A stretch of 33,805 nucleotides of DNA from QALR01 sp900552255 (GTDB lineage: Bacteria; Bacillota; Clostridia; Oscillospirales; CAG-272). Of this stretch, positions 24,630 through 31,599 are shown piece by piece. Position 1 is the stretch's first letter; every line of letters starts with the position of its first letter. The position numbers and the translations under genes are program-made. The stretch spans positions 1 to 33,805 of the forward strand of contig DBFVEH010000014.1 of the NCBI GenBank assembly GCA_048526005.1, read 5' to 3'. The notes beneath the pieces are model-generated. The model saw only the letters and a list, made by a program, of their open reading frames with translations, did no database searches and was not told the DNA's origin.

Positions 24630-24660
24630 AAATCCCGCAAATCGCATGTTTGCGGGATTT
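24630..24660 (+). terminator. Terminator of rplM-rpsI
   Basis: A perfect 12-bp stem AAATCCCGCAAA/TTTGCGGGATTT with a seven-base loop, followed by GTTGTTT. It lies 15 bases after the rpsI stop. The next stretch (24661-24794) contains no gene that I can see. Confidence 0.85.
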
Positions 24661-24794
24661 GTTGTTTATAAAATTCTGCGCCGGTCCTGCATCGGATCGC
24701 AAAAAAGCAACAGCATGTATCGCGCTCTGTGATTGCAAGAGCTATCAAACAGCATATCCCCTATTTTCGCGCATACCTCGTCTATCTCTAAAAT

Positions 24795-24825
24795 AAAACC
24801 GACCGGAGCCGCGGTCGGTTTTTTT
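24795..24825. terminator. Bidirectional terminator, end of the minus-strand ten-gene unit
   Basis: The stem AAAACCGACC/GGTCGGTTTT with an eight-base loop is followed by T7 on the plus strand and by TTTTATTTTA on the minus strand. It lies 31 bases beyond the last minus-strand gene and so closes that operon. Confidence 0.8.
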
Positions 24826-24856
24826 ATATGGCATCGTTCACAGTGCAGCGCTTTCC

Positions 24857-25171
24857 TTATCCCGAATAATTTTCCGCATGCGACGACACAAGATAATCGT
24901 ACATCTGGCGTTCCGCTTCTTCAAATTCGCGAAGCGCCGCGGCCAGCTCTCCGTTTGTTCTGCCGTCGCGCAGTGCGATGCTGTTCGCCACCGAGAGCTT
25001 TCCAAGCGCCTTCAACGACTGAAAAAGAAGTACGGTTTCCTTTGTTTTTACCGCATCGCGCTGCTCCTCTTTTTTCTGCTGCCGCGTCAGAAAGCGCTGC
25101 AAAAGGAACAAAACCATTCCGCTCACGACCGTCGCGCCGGCCGTGAAAACGATCGATATGACCGAACCCAT
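24857..25171 (-). CDS. Small phage-type membrane protein next to holin
   Basis: 104 residues. One N-terminal membrane helix (MGSVISIVFTAGATVVSGMV then LFLLQRF) is followed by a charged helical domain ending in TNGELAAALREFEEAERQMY. Similar proteins sit beside holins in prophages of Clostridia and are sometimes mislabelled as transporter subunits. No function is established. I chose the ATG at 25171 because AAAGGCGG lies eight bases upstream; earlier in-frame codons overlap that site. It is the last gene of the unit and begins 21 bases after the holin stop. Confidence 0.65.
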   Translation of the reverse strand: MGSVISIVFTAGATVVSGMVLFLLQRFLTRQQKKEEQRDAVKTKETVLLFQSLKALGKLSVANSIALRDGRTNGELAAALREFEEAERQMYDYLVSSHAENYSG

Positions 25172-25192
25172 TTTCATCACCGCCTTTCTCTA

Positions 25193-25498
25193 TCACGGAT
25201 CCGGATTTTCCCCGCCGTCTCCGTGGAAAAAAGCGGCGAGTCGTTTCACGATCTGATCGCCGCCGGTGGCGGAAAGCCCGCTCGCCATTCCGATCAGCAC
25301 TGCCTCCGGAAAAGACGATGATATCGCTCCCGGTTCGGCATAATAGAAAATAACGGCAAGCACGGTGCCAAGACATGTCGATATCACCGGATAAAGATTT
25401 TTCATCCGTTCCGAGCCGCCCGCTATGAGCTTGATCAGTTCAATGACCACGTAGCAGACCGCTCCGATCACGGGAATATAATAAGCTGTCATTTCCAT
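25193..25498 (-). CDS. Phage holin, A118 (Hol118)-type
   Basis: About 101 residues with three hydrophobic stretches (YYIPVIGAVCYVVIELIKLI, a second at LYPVISTCLGTVLAVIFYY, a third at FPEAVLIGMASGLSATGG), matching Listeria phage A118-like holins. Holins permeabilise the membrane at a timed moment, usually to release an endolysin. No endolysin gene is nearby. I chose the ATG at 25498, seven bases after AAGGTGG. Its start lies within the end of the upstream small gene (10-base overlap), implying coupled translation. Its place at the end of a biosynthesis-like operon is unusual. Confidence 0.72.
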   Translation of the reverse strand: MEMTAYYIPVIGAVCYVVIELIKLIAGGSERMKNLYPVISTCLGTVLAVIFYYAEPGAISSSFPEAVLIGMASGLSATGGDQIVKRLAAFFHGDGGENPDP

Positions 25499-25722
25499 TC
25501 CCATACCACCTTTCCCGTCTGCATGCGGCGACGGCTGATACAGCGGTCGCAATTTTCTTCATAGCAATACGCGCAATATCCGAATCCCGGTCCTTCGTCG
25601 TCCGTCGGATAAGCTTTGTCGATCAGTGCCTCCAACCGCTCCGCAAGCTTTCCCGCCTTTTCCAAAAGCAGCTTCCAATCCTCAAAAAGCGCAGCGATTT
25701 CCTTTCTCTCATATACCTCCAT
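25489..25722 (-). CDS. Small protein with helical N-terminus and Cys-rich C-terminus
   Basis: About 77 residues. The first half (EIAALFEDWKLLLEKAGKLA then ERLEALIDKAY) is a likely amphipathic helix or coiled coil. The second half, GFGYCAYCYEENCDRCISRR, has Cys pairs C-x2-C and C-x2-C that could bind zinc or be modified. I do not recognise a family. I chose the ATG at 25722 because GGGGAGG precedes it at a proper spacing. It overlaps both neighbours, so it belongs to the same operon. It may be a phage-type accessory protein, a metal-binding adaptor or a peptide substrate; none is shown. Confidence 0.6.
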   Translation of the reverse strand: MEVYERKEIAALFEDWKLLLEKAGKLAERLEALIDKAYPTDDEGPGFGYCAYCYEENCDRCISRRRMQTGKVVWEWK

Positions 25723-25939
25723 ATTCATTCCTCCCCGCCGCCGTTCTTTTCCCGCACAGCGCGCATTCTCCCCGATAGTAATAATAACATTCTTCACATT
25801 CCCTTTCCAAATCGCAGCCCGCGGCTTCCTCCGCATAAAGCGCATTTGCGATATCCTCTATGCAGCCGTTCAATGCAAGCGTCATTTTTCTGAGCTCCCG
25901 CAAGCATTTTTGCAGTATTTCACATTGTTTTTTCTCCAT
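25709..25939 (-). CDS. Small Cys-rich protein
   Basis: About 76 residues. A helical N-terminal half (MEKKQCEILQKCLRELRKMT) is followed by GCDLERECEECYYYYRGECA and L-C-G-K, with seven cysteines in total. The architecture mirrors the next gene: helix then C-x-n-C-x2-C block. I do not recognise a family. The ATG at 25939 follows AAAGGAG at a spacing of eight. It begins 14 bases after the CYTH gene and overlaps the next gene by 14 bases. The Cys spacing fits a small zinc-binding fold better than a typical RiPP precursor, but this is a guess. Confidence 0.6.
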   Translation of the reverse strand: MEKKQCEILQKCLRELRKMTLALNGCIEDIANALYAEEAAGCDLERECEECYYYYRGECALCGKRTAAGRNEYGGI

Positions 25940-25953
25940 ATTGTGTTCTCCTT

Positions 25954-26526
25954 TCATTGTGCATTCCGCTCCCCGATCACACGCTTATCCGTTTCTCTTT
26001 CCCGTTCAAGACGGTCAAGCGCCGTCAAAAACCGCTCGTATTTGCTGCGGAGGCAGCCGGTTGGAAAGCAGGCGCGATACCATTCCGCCAAGCTTTCGGT
26101 CTCCTTTTCCTCCAAAAATTCCAGCTCGATTTCATAGTCGGTCTCCCCAAGATAAAAATTTCTGTCGAACGAAAGCGTCGCGATTTCTCCGACTGCAAAA
26201 TCCGTCCTCTGGGTGACAAGGACGCCAAGCCTGTGCGCAAGGCAAGCCTCATAGGTAATAAACCGCGGAAGCGTCTCCACCCGGAATCCGGTCTCCTCGC
26301 TTGTGCCGCTGTCTCCATGCTTTTTCACCGTTCCCAAAAGCCCCGATTCCGTCTGACGGATTCGGACGCAAATGTTCTGAGCCGCTATTTTTCGGTCGAT
26401 CGTATCGTAATAATGATTGAGCTGAAGCCGCGTGCTTCCCTTCGTTTGCGCAAAATATTCCGCAAGATGAAGCAGCGCTTCAAAGCGTTCTTTGGTTACA
26501 AGCCATTTCCATTCCTTTTCCTGCAT
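25954..26526 (-). CDS. CYTH domain protein (triphosphate tunnel metalloenzyme)
   Basis: 190 residues. CYTH enzymes bind inorganic or organic triphosphates in a beta-barrel tunnel and include class IV adenylate cyclase, thiamine triphosphatase and tripolyphosphatase. The hallmark E-x-E-x-K is at the N-terminus (E3, E5, K7 in MQEKEWKWLV). Further barrel strands follow: LNHYYDTID, VRIRQTESG, GTVKKHG, ATLSFDRNFYL and YEIELEFLEE. The reaction cannot be read from sequence. The ATG at 26526 is one base after the ligase stop; its ribosome site AAGGAGGGG lies in the end of that gene. It probably acts on a phosphorylated intermediate or co-factor of this operon, by inference. Confidence 0.82.
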   Translation of the reverse strand: MQEKEWKWLVTKERFEALLHLAEYFAQTKGSTRLQLNHYYDTIDRKIAAQNICVRIRQTESGLLGTVKKHGDSGTSEETGFRVETLPRFITYEACLAHRLGVLVTQRTDFAVGEIATLSFDRNFYLGETDYEIELEFLEEKETESLAEWYRACFPTGCLRSKYERFLTALDRLERERETDKRVIGERNAQ

Positions 26527-26527
26527 A

Positions 26528-27886
26528 TCATCCCCTCCTTAAAACCTTTCCCGACGCATTCTTGGGAAGCTCTTCCACAAGCTCCACACGCACCGGCTGC
26601 TCATAGACCGGCAGACATACGCGGCAAAGCGCCGCGATTTCGCTTTTATCCTTAAACTTTCCCTTCACCTTGACCGCAACCGCTTGTCCGGAATACGGAT
26701 TCGGAACGCCGTAGGCCAGCACCTCCTCCACGCGCGCATCCTTTTTCAGCGCGTCCTCCACCTCACGCGGATAGATATTCATGCCCGCATACAAAATCAT
26801 ATCGTCCCGGCGGCCGAGAATCCGAATCATTCCATCCCCGTTTTTTACCGCCATATCCTTCGTATGCAGCCATCCGTCCGTGAGGGTCCGCTCCGTCAGC
26901 TCCGGATTTTTATAGTAGCCCATCATGACGTTCGTCCCCGAAACGATAAGCTCGCCTTCCTCGCCGTCCGGCACCTCGATGCCGGCGCCATCGACGATTT
27001 TCATTTTAACCGAAGCCAGCGGATGGGAGAGCATCTCCGGCATGCTGTCAAAGCGCTCCGGCGCAAGATAAGCGACCCGCGGAGAGGCCTCGGTAAGCCC
27101 GTAAACATGATAAATTTCCGCCTCAGGAAAGGCCTTACGGATCCTTGACGCCGCCTCCCTTGTCAGGCATTCCCCGCTCACGGCAAGCTTTGAGACGGTC
27201 ATCGTTTTTCCCGCAAGCCGGCTCACCATTTGGAAAAACGAGGGCGTCGCGCAGGCGACGGTAATGCCTTCCTTTTCCGCAAGCCGGATATATGTCTGCA
27301 TATCAAACGATCGATTCAGAAAGTGGATTTCCGTCCCGCACATGAGAGACGCCAAAAATTCCCCGGTCAGCACGGCGCAATGGTACAAGGGGCGGGATAT
27401 CAGGATCTTGTCCTTTGCCGATAGCTGAAAATACCGCAGGATATCCCGCACATTGGAGAGAATATTTCCCTCGCTCAGCATCGCGCCCTTGGGCTCGCCC
27501 GTCGTCCCGGAGGTACACAAAATGAACGCGGGACTTTCGGGCGGTTCCTCGTAACGCTGATTCTCGATCTCAACGACCTGAAGCGCGCCCTGCCTTTCTC
27601 CGATGATATAGCGGGGGCGGACAAACTCCAAAATCCGTCTGCAATGCGCCTCTCCGTACCGATAGGACAACGGCACCGCCGTTTTTTCCGCCGCAAGACA
27701 GGAGAGCACCGCAAGCGCCGCGCAAAGCTCGCTTTCGCACAAGATTCCATAGCACGGCGCGATAAGCCCATGCGCGAAGCTTTCCGCAAAGATGATCGCT
27801 TCCTCATAGGTCACGGAAGCCTCCCCCTCATGAATACGCGCATCGGGATACTCCATCATTTTACGTTTCAATATGTCCCACAGCAT
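26528..27886 (-). CDS. AMP-forming acyl/aminoacyl ligase (ANL superfamily)
   Basis: About 452 residues, on the short side for the family (usually 500 or more). It activates a carboxylate with ATP and passes it to CoA or a carrier protein. Motifs in order: FILCTSGTTGEPKGAMLS (A3, AMP binding), YHVYGLTEASPRV (A5), GWLHTKDMAVKNGDG (A7), RRDDMILYAGMNIYPREVED (A8 hinge) and ELPKNASGKVLRRG with the catalytic Lys (A10). The nearby carrier domain (S247 of the TMK-like fusion) makes carrier loading likely. The ATG at 27886 follows GGGGGA; an in-frame ATG at 27892 sits on that site. It overlaps the BtrH-like gene by 26 bases. The acid used is unknown. Confidence 0.9.
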   Translation of the reverse strand: MLWDILKRKMMEYPDARIHEGEASVTYEEAIIFAESFAHGLIAPCYGILCESELCAALAVLSCLAAEKTAVPLSYRYGEAHCRRILEFVRPRYIIGERQGALQVVEIENQRYEEPPESPAFILCTSGTTGEPKGAMLSEGNILSNVRDILRYFQLSAKDKILISRPLYHCAVLTGEFLASLMCGTEIHFLNRSFDMQTYIRLAEKEGITVACATPSFFQMVSRLAGKTMTVSKLAVSGECLTREAASRIRKAFPEAEIYHVYGLTEASPRVAYLAPERFDSMPEMLSHPLASVKMKIVDGAGIEVPDGEEGELIVSGTNVMMGYYKNPELTERTLTDGWLHTKDMAVKNGDGMIRILGRRDDMILYAGMNIYPREVEDALKKDARVEEVLAYGVPNPYSGQAVAVKVKGKFKDKSEIAALCRVCLPVYEQPVRVELVEELPKNASGKVLRRG

Positions 27887-28883
27887 CTTCATTCCCCCTT
27901 TTTTTCACTTCTTCCATCAATTTTTCAAGAAGCAAGACTTCATTCTCTTTAATATTTAGCATTCTTGCGGTCATTTTCGGGATCAGCGCGTCGTCGCGCT
28001 TCATGTGATATCGCGCATACTGAATGCGCAGCAGATTGGCGCTGTCCACGACCGCCTGATAAGACCGGCTTACCTCGTCCGAGAAGGAAAGCGCCCGCTC
28101 GACCGCTCGGATACAGCCGCATAGGCATTTTTTCTGCTCCCAAAGCAGCCGCATCACGCGCCAGTCCATCTTTTCATAGGGAATCCCGCCTTCCGCCAGC
28201 AGCTCCAAATATCGAACAAGACAAAGGTGAACGTCGGTTCCCTTTACCTCGCCCCGCGCCGCATCGTCGTATACAGTGGGATCTGTTTGCAAATATGCTT
28301 CGATTGCACAGGACACAGCGGGAATATCCACGGGAGAAAGTTCCTCCTTTTTTGCCCGCGCGGCGATGAATCTGGGATGCTCGCCGGCCTCCGCCGCGGC
28401 GAGGAGCCCCTTCATAAAGCCGTCCATCGCCGTTTCAAAAACGCCGTAATTCCATTTATCGTTATAGGCGGCGAGCGTCAGCGTCTCCGCCGTATCGTCA
28501 TAGCCGAGAATCAATCCGTCATGATAGAAATGACGCTCACCAAAAAGGCTTTTTCTTTCCACATAATAGTCGTCGACATGATCAAAAAGGACATAATACC
28601 CCATGTCGAGCATCCGTTTTGCCGTTTTGAGCATGTCCCCGGGACAAAACCACGCATTGACAATATACGAATCGATATGCGGATTGGCGAGGATCCCGTG
28701 CCGTGTGACGGCAAGCTCCGGCGCGGTATAACCGTCGAGAAATCTGCGGCCGCAGGAAAGCCCCGTGCAGTTCTGATAAAACCACACCATGCCAGCAGGG
28801 TTTTCCAGCGCGACGACCCCATGGCTCGCCATATAATGATAAGCGCAAAACGGCGGCTCCCTGTATTCAAGCTCCGTTCTCAT
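27861..28883 (-). CDS. BtrH N-terminal domain-like protein, putative carrier-dependent acyltransferase
   Basis: About 340 residues. The N-terminal 170 residues resemble the BtrH-N fold, a papain/C39-like domain: a Cys/His start (PPFCAYHYMASHG), an ILANPHIDSYIVNAWF region, MGYYVLFDHVDDYYVERKS, and a late HDGLILGYDD then TLTLAAYNDKWNYGVF block, the H-x-n-V/I-x-G-Y-D-D signature. In butirosin synthesis BtrH transfers an acyl group from the carrier BtrI to an aminoglycoside. The C-terminal half is helical and unrecognised. Adjacent carrier and ligase genes support a similar transfer step, but acceptor and active site are inferred. The start is 28883 (or 28886), just after GGGAGG; it overlaps the fusion gene by 17 bases. 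Confidence 0.6.
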   Translation of the reverse strand: MRTELEYREPPFCAYHYMASHGVVALENPAGMVWFYQNCTGLSCGRRFLDGYTAPELAVTRHGILANPHIDSYIVNAWFCPGDMLKTAKRMLDMGYYVLFDHVDDYYVERKSLFGERHFYHDGLILGYDDTAETLTLAAYNDKWNYGVFETAMDGFMKGLLAAAEAGEHPRFIAARAKKEELSPVDIPAVSCAIEAYLQTDPTVYDDAARGEVKGTDVHLCLVRYLELLAEGGIPYEKMDWRVMRLLWEQKKCLCGCIRAVERALSFSDEVSRSYQAVVDSANLLRIQYARYHMKRDDALIPKMTARMLNIKENEVLLLEKLMEEVKKRGNEDAVGHIET

Positions 28884-29760
28884 CATGACCTCCCATATAG
28901 CTCTCCGCAAGACGCAGAACATCGTTCACGGTAACAAGCTCAAACGGATTGAGGTCTGCTTCCTCAAATTCAATGCCCAGCCGTTCCTCAAGCTCGACCA
29001 TCAGCGCGACATGGCCAAGACTGTCAAGTCCTAAGTCCTCCGCCAGCGTATTTTCACCGCGAATATCGCCGCATCCCGTAAGCGTCGATAAAATCTCCTT
29101 TACCCGATCCGAGACGGACGCTTTCATCGAGAACAGCTCGTCGAGCTTTTCCTTGACCTTTGCAAAGGTTTCCGCCTCCGAACACTCCGTCGACAAGAGA
29201 ATCCCGCCGTTTTTCTTTGCGATTTCTATATATTCCTCCCGCAGACGGTATTGCAGCTCCATATCGATATACCGGTCTTTTTCCGCCGCACGCGAGCGGA
29301 CACGGCCGACGGCGGCCGGGACCGGAACGTCAAGGAAAAACGCGAGATCGGGCTTCGGAATACTCTGCGCCACCTCATAGATCCACTTGTCGTCCTCGTA
29401 GCCCCTCGCGCGCAGATTGGCAAGGCAGGAATAAAAATACCGATCGCTGACGACCGTCTCTCCCGCAAGCAGGGCGGGAAGCACCACGCGGTTTCCGTGC
29501 TGTACTCTATCGCTCGCAGCCAGCAGCGACAGGCTGCGGTAATCATAGGCGTCATGGTTCTCCGCGTCCATATAGGTTCGGAAAATATCGGAGCGGCGGA
29601 CAAAATCCGTCGGCTGCTTTGTCAAAAACACCGGATATCCCAAGAAGACAAGATACGCTTCCGCCTGCCGGATCATCGTCGATTTTCCGCAGCCGTCCAG
29701 CCCGCAAAAGGTGATAAGACGCCCTTTTCCGCCATGCGGCTTCATGTTCAAGGCTTCCAT
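28867..29760 (-). CDS. Thymidylate-kinase-like P-loop kinase fused to an acyl carrier domain
   Basis: 297 residues. Residues about 14-205 are a thymidylate-kinase-type P-loop domain: ITFCGLDGCGKSTMIRQAEA with the Walker A at 20-27, VVSDRYFYSCLA (D-R-Y), PDLAFFLDVPVPAAVGRV and a lid region with RSRAAEKDRYIDME. Residues about 215-290 are an acyl or peptidyl carrier domain: LAEDLGLDSLGHVALMVELE with the phosphopantetheine serine at S247. A true dTMP kinase would not need a carrier, so the kinase probably phosphorylates a pathway molecule. The ATG at 29760 follows GGAGGAGG. It overlaps the nucleotidyltransferase gene by 13 bases and the BtrH-like gene by 17. The open frame is continuous, so this is a true fusion. 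Confidence 0.85.
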   Translation of the reverse strand: MEALNMKPHGGKGRLITFCGLDGCGKSTMIRQAEAYLVFLGYPVFLTKQPTDFVRRSDIFRTYMDAENHDAYDYRSLSLLAASDRVQHGNRVVLPALLAGETVVSDRYFYSCLANLRARGYEDDKWIYEVAQSIPKPDLAFFLDVPVPAAVGRVRSRAAEKDRYIDMELQYRLREEYIEIAKKNGGILLSTECSEAETFAKVKEKLDELFSMKASVSDRVKEILSTLTGCGDIRGENTLAEDLGLDSLGHVALMVELEERLGIEFEEADLNPFELVTVNDVLRLAESYMGGHDENGA

Positions 29761-30842
29761 ACGCCCACCTCCTCCAAAAGCTTTTCACGGTCGGCACAGA
29801 AAAAACGGCGCACGGTATCCCGCTCCGTATAGCGGTATTCCTTTTTCTCCTCCGGCGAGATCACCGAAAACAGTCCGTTCGTATCGACGTCGGGCAGTCC
29901 GCGAAGAATACGCGTGCCGGCGCCGCTCTCGTCGCCAAACAGATTCACAGCTTCCGACACCGCGAAATAACATTCCGTGCCAAGCCCCAGCGCATGCGCA
30001 CGCGCGGCGATCTCATCTGCCGCCGACGTCGTCGTTTCATAGAGCAGCATATAGAGGTCGATGTACTTATAAAGCGTCATATCGCGTTTCATCCGAATCC
30101 ACGGATAGGTCGTCGCCTCCTTATAAAGATGCGCGCAAAGATGCAGGAAAAAATCGTCGCGGGCAAGCGTTCGGATTTCCACGCCGCCTGTCTTTGCCGT
30201 CACGGCGCGTTCCACAAGCTCGCGGACAAGCTCCGATCTGCCGTTTTTGTAATCGAGGGAAAAATTGATATCTACCTCAAAATGACGCAGATACGGCAGA
30301 TTCACCTCTTTGATATACGGCACCGTTTCCCCGCGCAGCATACGAGAGCGAATGATCTCCTCCCTCTTTGCCGGGATAAATTCCCCGTTTTGGACCGCGC
30401 CCTGACGGTAGCCGTCCCGCAGAAGCGCCTCCCCGATCTCCGACAAAAATTCGGGCGGCACAAGCAAATCCACATCATTGGAGGTGCGGCAGCCCTCCGG
30501 ATATTTGCCGCAGAGATATGCGCCTTTCAGCATCGCATAATGCTCACCGCAGGAGCGCAGCGCGTCATGCAGCGCTCCGACACACCGGAAAAAACTCCGG
30601 TTGTATTCCCGATTCTGCGTGCGGGCGCCGTGCAGAGCGGTCCGCGCCTCGCGCGGCACATGCGGCATCAGCTCTTCCTTTTCGAGCACGGCACAGGCCA
30701 CACCTGCCGCTCTGTTCCAAAACAGCTCGCCGAGAACGGCGGATGTCATCGCCCCTTTCCCGATCAGCTCCAAAAGCGCTTTTCGATTCGGATTCTGAAA
30801 CCGGCAAAGCGTCAATACCAGTTCTTTTTCATTTTGATTCAT
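29748..30842 (-). CDS. Nucleotidyltransferase family protein (NTP_transf_5-like)
   Basis: About 364 residues. The nucleotidyltransferase motif is MLKGAYLCGKYPEGCRTSND followed by VDLLV, with D123 and D125 as likely metal-binding Asp residues, a pattern of the uncharacterised NTP_transf_5 group. HFEVDINFSLDYK probably supplies the third acid. A helical region with LARDDFFLHLCAHLYKEATT follows. These proteins occur in biosynthetic and RiPP clusters, where they are thought to transfer a nucleotidyl group or modify sugars or peptides; the substrate is unknown. I chose the ATG at 30842, directly below AAAGGAG; an in-frame ATG at 30857 lies upstream of that site. It overlaps the regulator gene by 14 bases. 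Confidence 0.8.
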   Translation of the reverse strand: MNQNEKELVLTLCRFQNPNRKALLELIGKGAMTSAVLGELFWNRAAGVACAVLEKEELMPHVPREARTALHGARTQNREYNRSFFRCVGALHDALRSCGEHYAMLKGAYLCGKYPEGCRTSNDVDLLVPPEFLSEIGEALLRDGYRQGAVQNGEFIPAKREEIIRSRMLRGETVPYIKEVNLPYLRHFEVDINFSLDYKNGRSELVRELVERAVTAKTGGVEIRTLARDDFFLHLCAHLYKEATTYPWIRMKRDMTLYKYIDLYMLLYETTTSAADEIAARAHALGLGTECYFAVSEAVNLFGDESGAGTRILRGLPDVDTNGLFSVISPEEKKEYRYTERDTVRRFFCADREKLLEEVGVWKP

Positions 30843-31215
30843 AGGATCTCCTTTCATTTTCCGTATCCACGGTTGGCTTGGAATAGGCGGCGAGCAGCTC
30901 TTTCAGGATGCGAAGCTCCGACGCGTCGAGCCTGCAATATCCCGTGGCCTCCGCGTCCGCGACGAGACGGCGCATGACGGCCGTTTCGCGTTCCGCAAAA
31001 TACATGCGGTCGGCCGAATAGCCGTCCATCACATAAACGCCGCCGTCATACCGTCCCTGCTGCGTATAAAGCGGAGCCGTGAGACTGAGCGCCTCGATAT
31101 CTCTTCGTATCGTCCGTTCGGAAACACCGAGCTCCGCCGCCAGCCGCGGCACGGTCTCATGTCTGCGCCGGCAAAGGATTTTTAGAATTTCACTGCGTCG
31201 TTCGGCAGTTCCCAT
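30829..31215 (-). CDS. Small HTH transcriptional regulator (DeoR/HTH_11-like), first gene of the unit
   Basis: 128 residues. The N-terminus is a DeoR/HTH_11 winged helix: RRSEILKILCRRRHETVPRL then AAELGVSERTIRRDIEALSL. The wing ends in GRYDGGVYVMDGY. The C-terminal 55 residues, with ELRILKELLAAYS, are too short for a WYL or sugar-binding domain. It leads the ten-gene minus-strand unit and overlaps the next gene, so it probably controls the whole operon. An inverted repeat at 31261-31279 lies in the presumed promoter and is the best operator candidate. The ribosome site AAAGGAGGTG is 13 bases from the ATG, rather distant, so a non-ATG start slightly upstream is possible. Confidence 0.78.
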   Translation of the reverse strand: MGTAERRSEILKILCRRRHETVPRLAAELGVSERTIRRDIEALSLTAPLYTQQGRYDGGVYVMDGYSADRMYFAERETAVMRRLVADAEATGYCRLDASELRILKELLAAYSKPTVDTENERRSYESK

Positions 31216-31260
31216 AAAAGAGCACTCACCTCCTTTCCGATCGACATTTTAGAGCACAAC

Positions 31261-31279
31261 CCGGACAAGGAATGTCCGG
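31261..31279. promoter_or_regulatory. Candidate operator upstream of the HTH gene
   Basis: A perfect inverted repeat CCGGACA-AGGAA-TGTCCGG lies about 45 bases upstream of the regulator ATG, close to a TAAAAT -10-like sequence on the minus strand. Autoregulation by the HTH protein would explain it. It could also act as a weak hairpin. Confidence 0.5.
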
Positions 31280-31304
31280 ATTAAAAAAATTTTCCGACAA
31301 AAAA

Positions 31305-31357
31305 GAACCCGGCAAAAAGGCAGCGCGCAAAATGCGTCTTACCAATTTGCCAGGTTC
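31305..31357 (-). terminator. Terminator after the zinc-ribbon gene
   Basis: GAACCCGGCAAA (31305-31316) pairs with TTTGCCAGGTTC (31346-31357) with one mismatch, and the loop contains a further small stem. On the minus strand the stem is followed by TTTTTTG. It separates the zinc-ribbon gene from the ten-gene unit. Confidence 0.65.
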
Positions 31358-31389
31358 CTCTTGACAGAATTCAAGTCCAACTTATCTCT

Positions 31390-31599
31390 TCAGCAAACAG
31401 CTCCGGGATCGGATTTATGCTCTCCCGTATTTTCTATGATTTTCGCAGAAAACCCGTTATTCTCAAAAGATACCAAAAGCGGGCTCTTACACTTCGGGCA
31501 ATAGATTTCAACAACAGAATGCGGGGCCGCCCTGCATAACCCCCGTCCGCATATGGGACAGCTCGCCTTACATTTTCTGCTTTCCTCTTCAAAACTCAT
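31390..31599 (-). CDS. Small zinc-ribbon protein
   Basis: 69 residues. CPICGRGLCRAAPHSVVEIY then CPKCKSPLLVSFENNG contains two C-x2-C knuckles about 20 residues apart, a Com-like or rubredoxin-like zinc ribbon. It may bind nucleic acid or act as an adaptor; function is unknown. I chose the ATG at 31599 because GAGGAAA lies eight bases upstream. The frame stays open for another 74 codons upstream, and part of that extension (KADVDDWLCRYQQRSVGG) looks protein-like; see the small gene at 31589-31714 and the possible frame switch. Confidence 0.6.
   Translation of the reverse strand: MSFEEESRKCKASCPICGRGLCRAAPHSVVEIYCPKCKSPLLVSFENNGFSAKIIENTGEHKSDPGAVC

Noticed and set aside
24857..25939. Complete prophage lysis module
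   Set aside because: Holin-type genes are present, but no endolysin, tail or other phage structural gene is visible in the window.
29994..30977. 327-codon plus-strand frame over the nucleotidyltransferase gene
   Set aside because: Antisense shadow; the minus strand has the nucleotidyltransferase motif and coupled start and stop signals.
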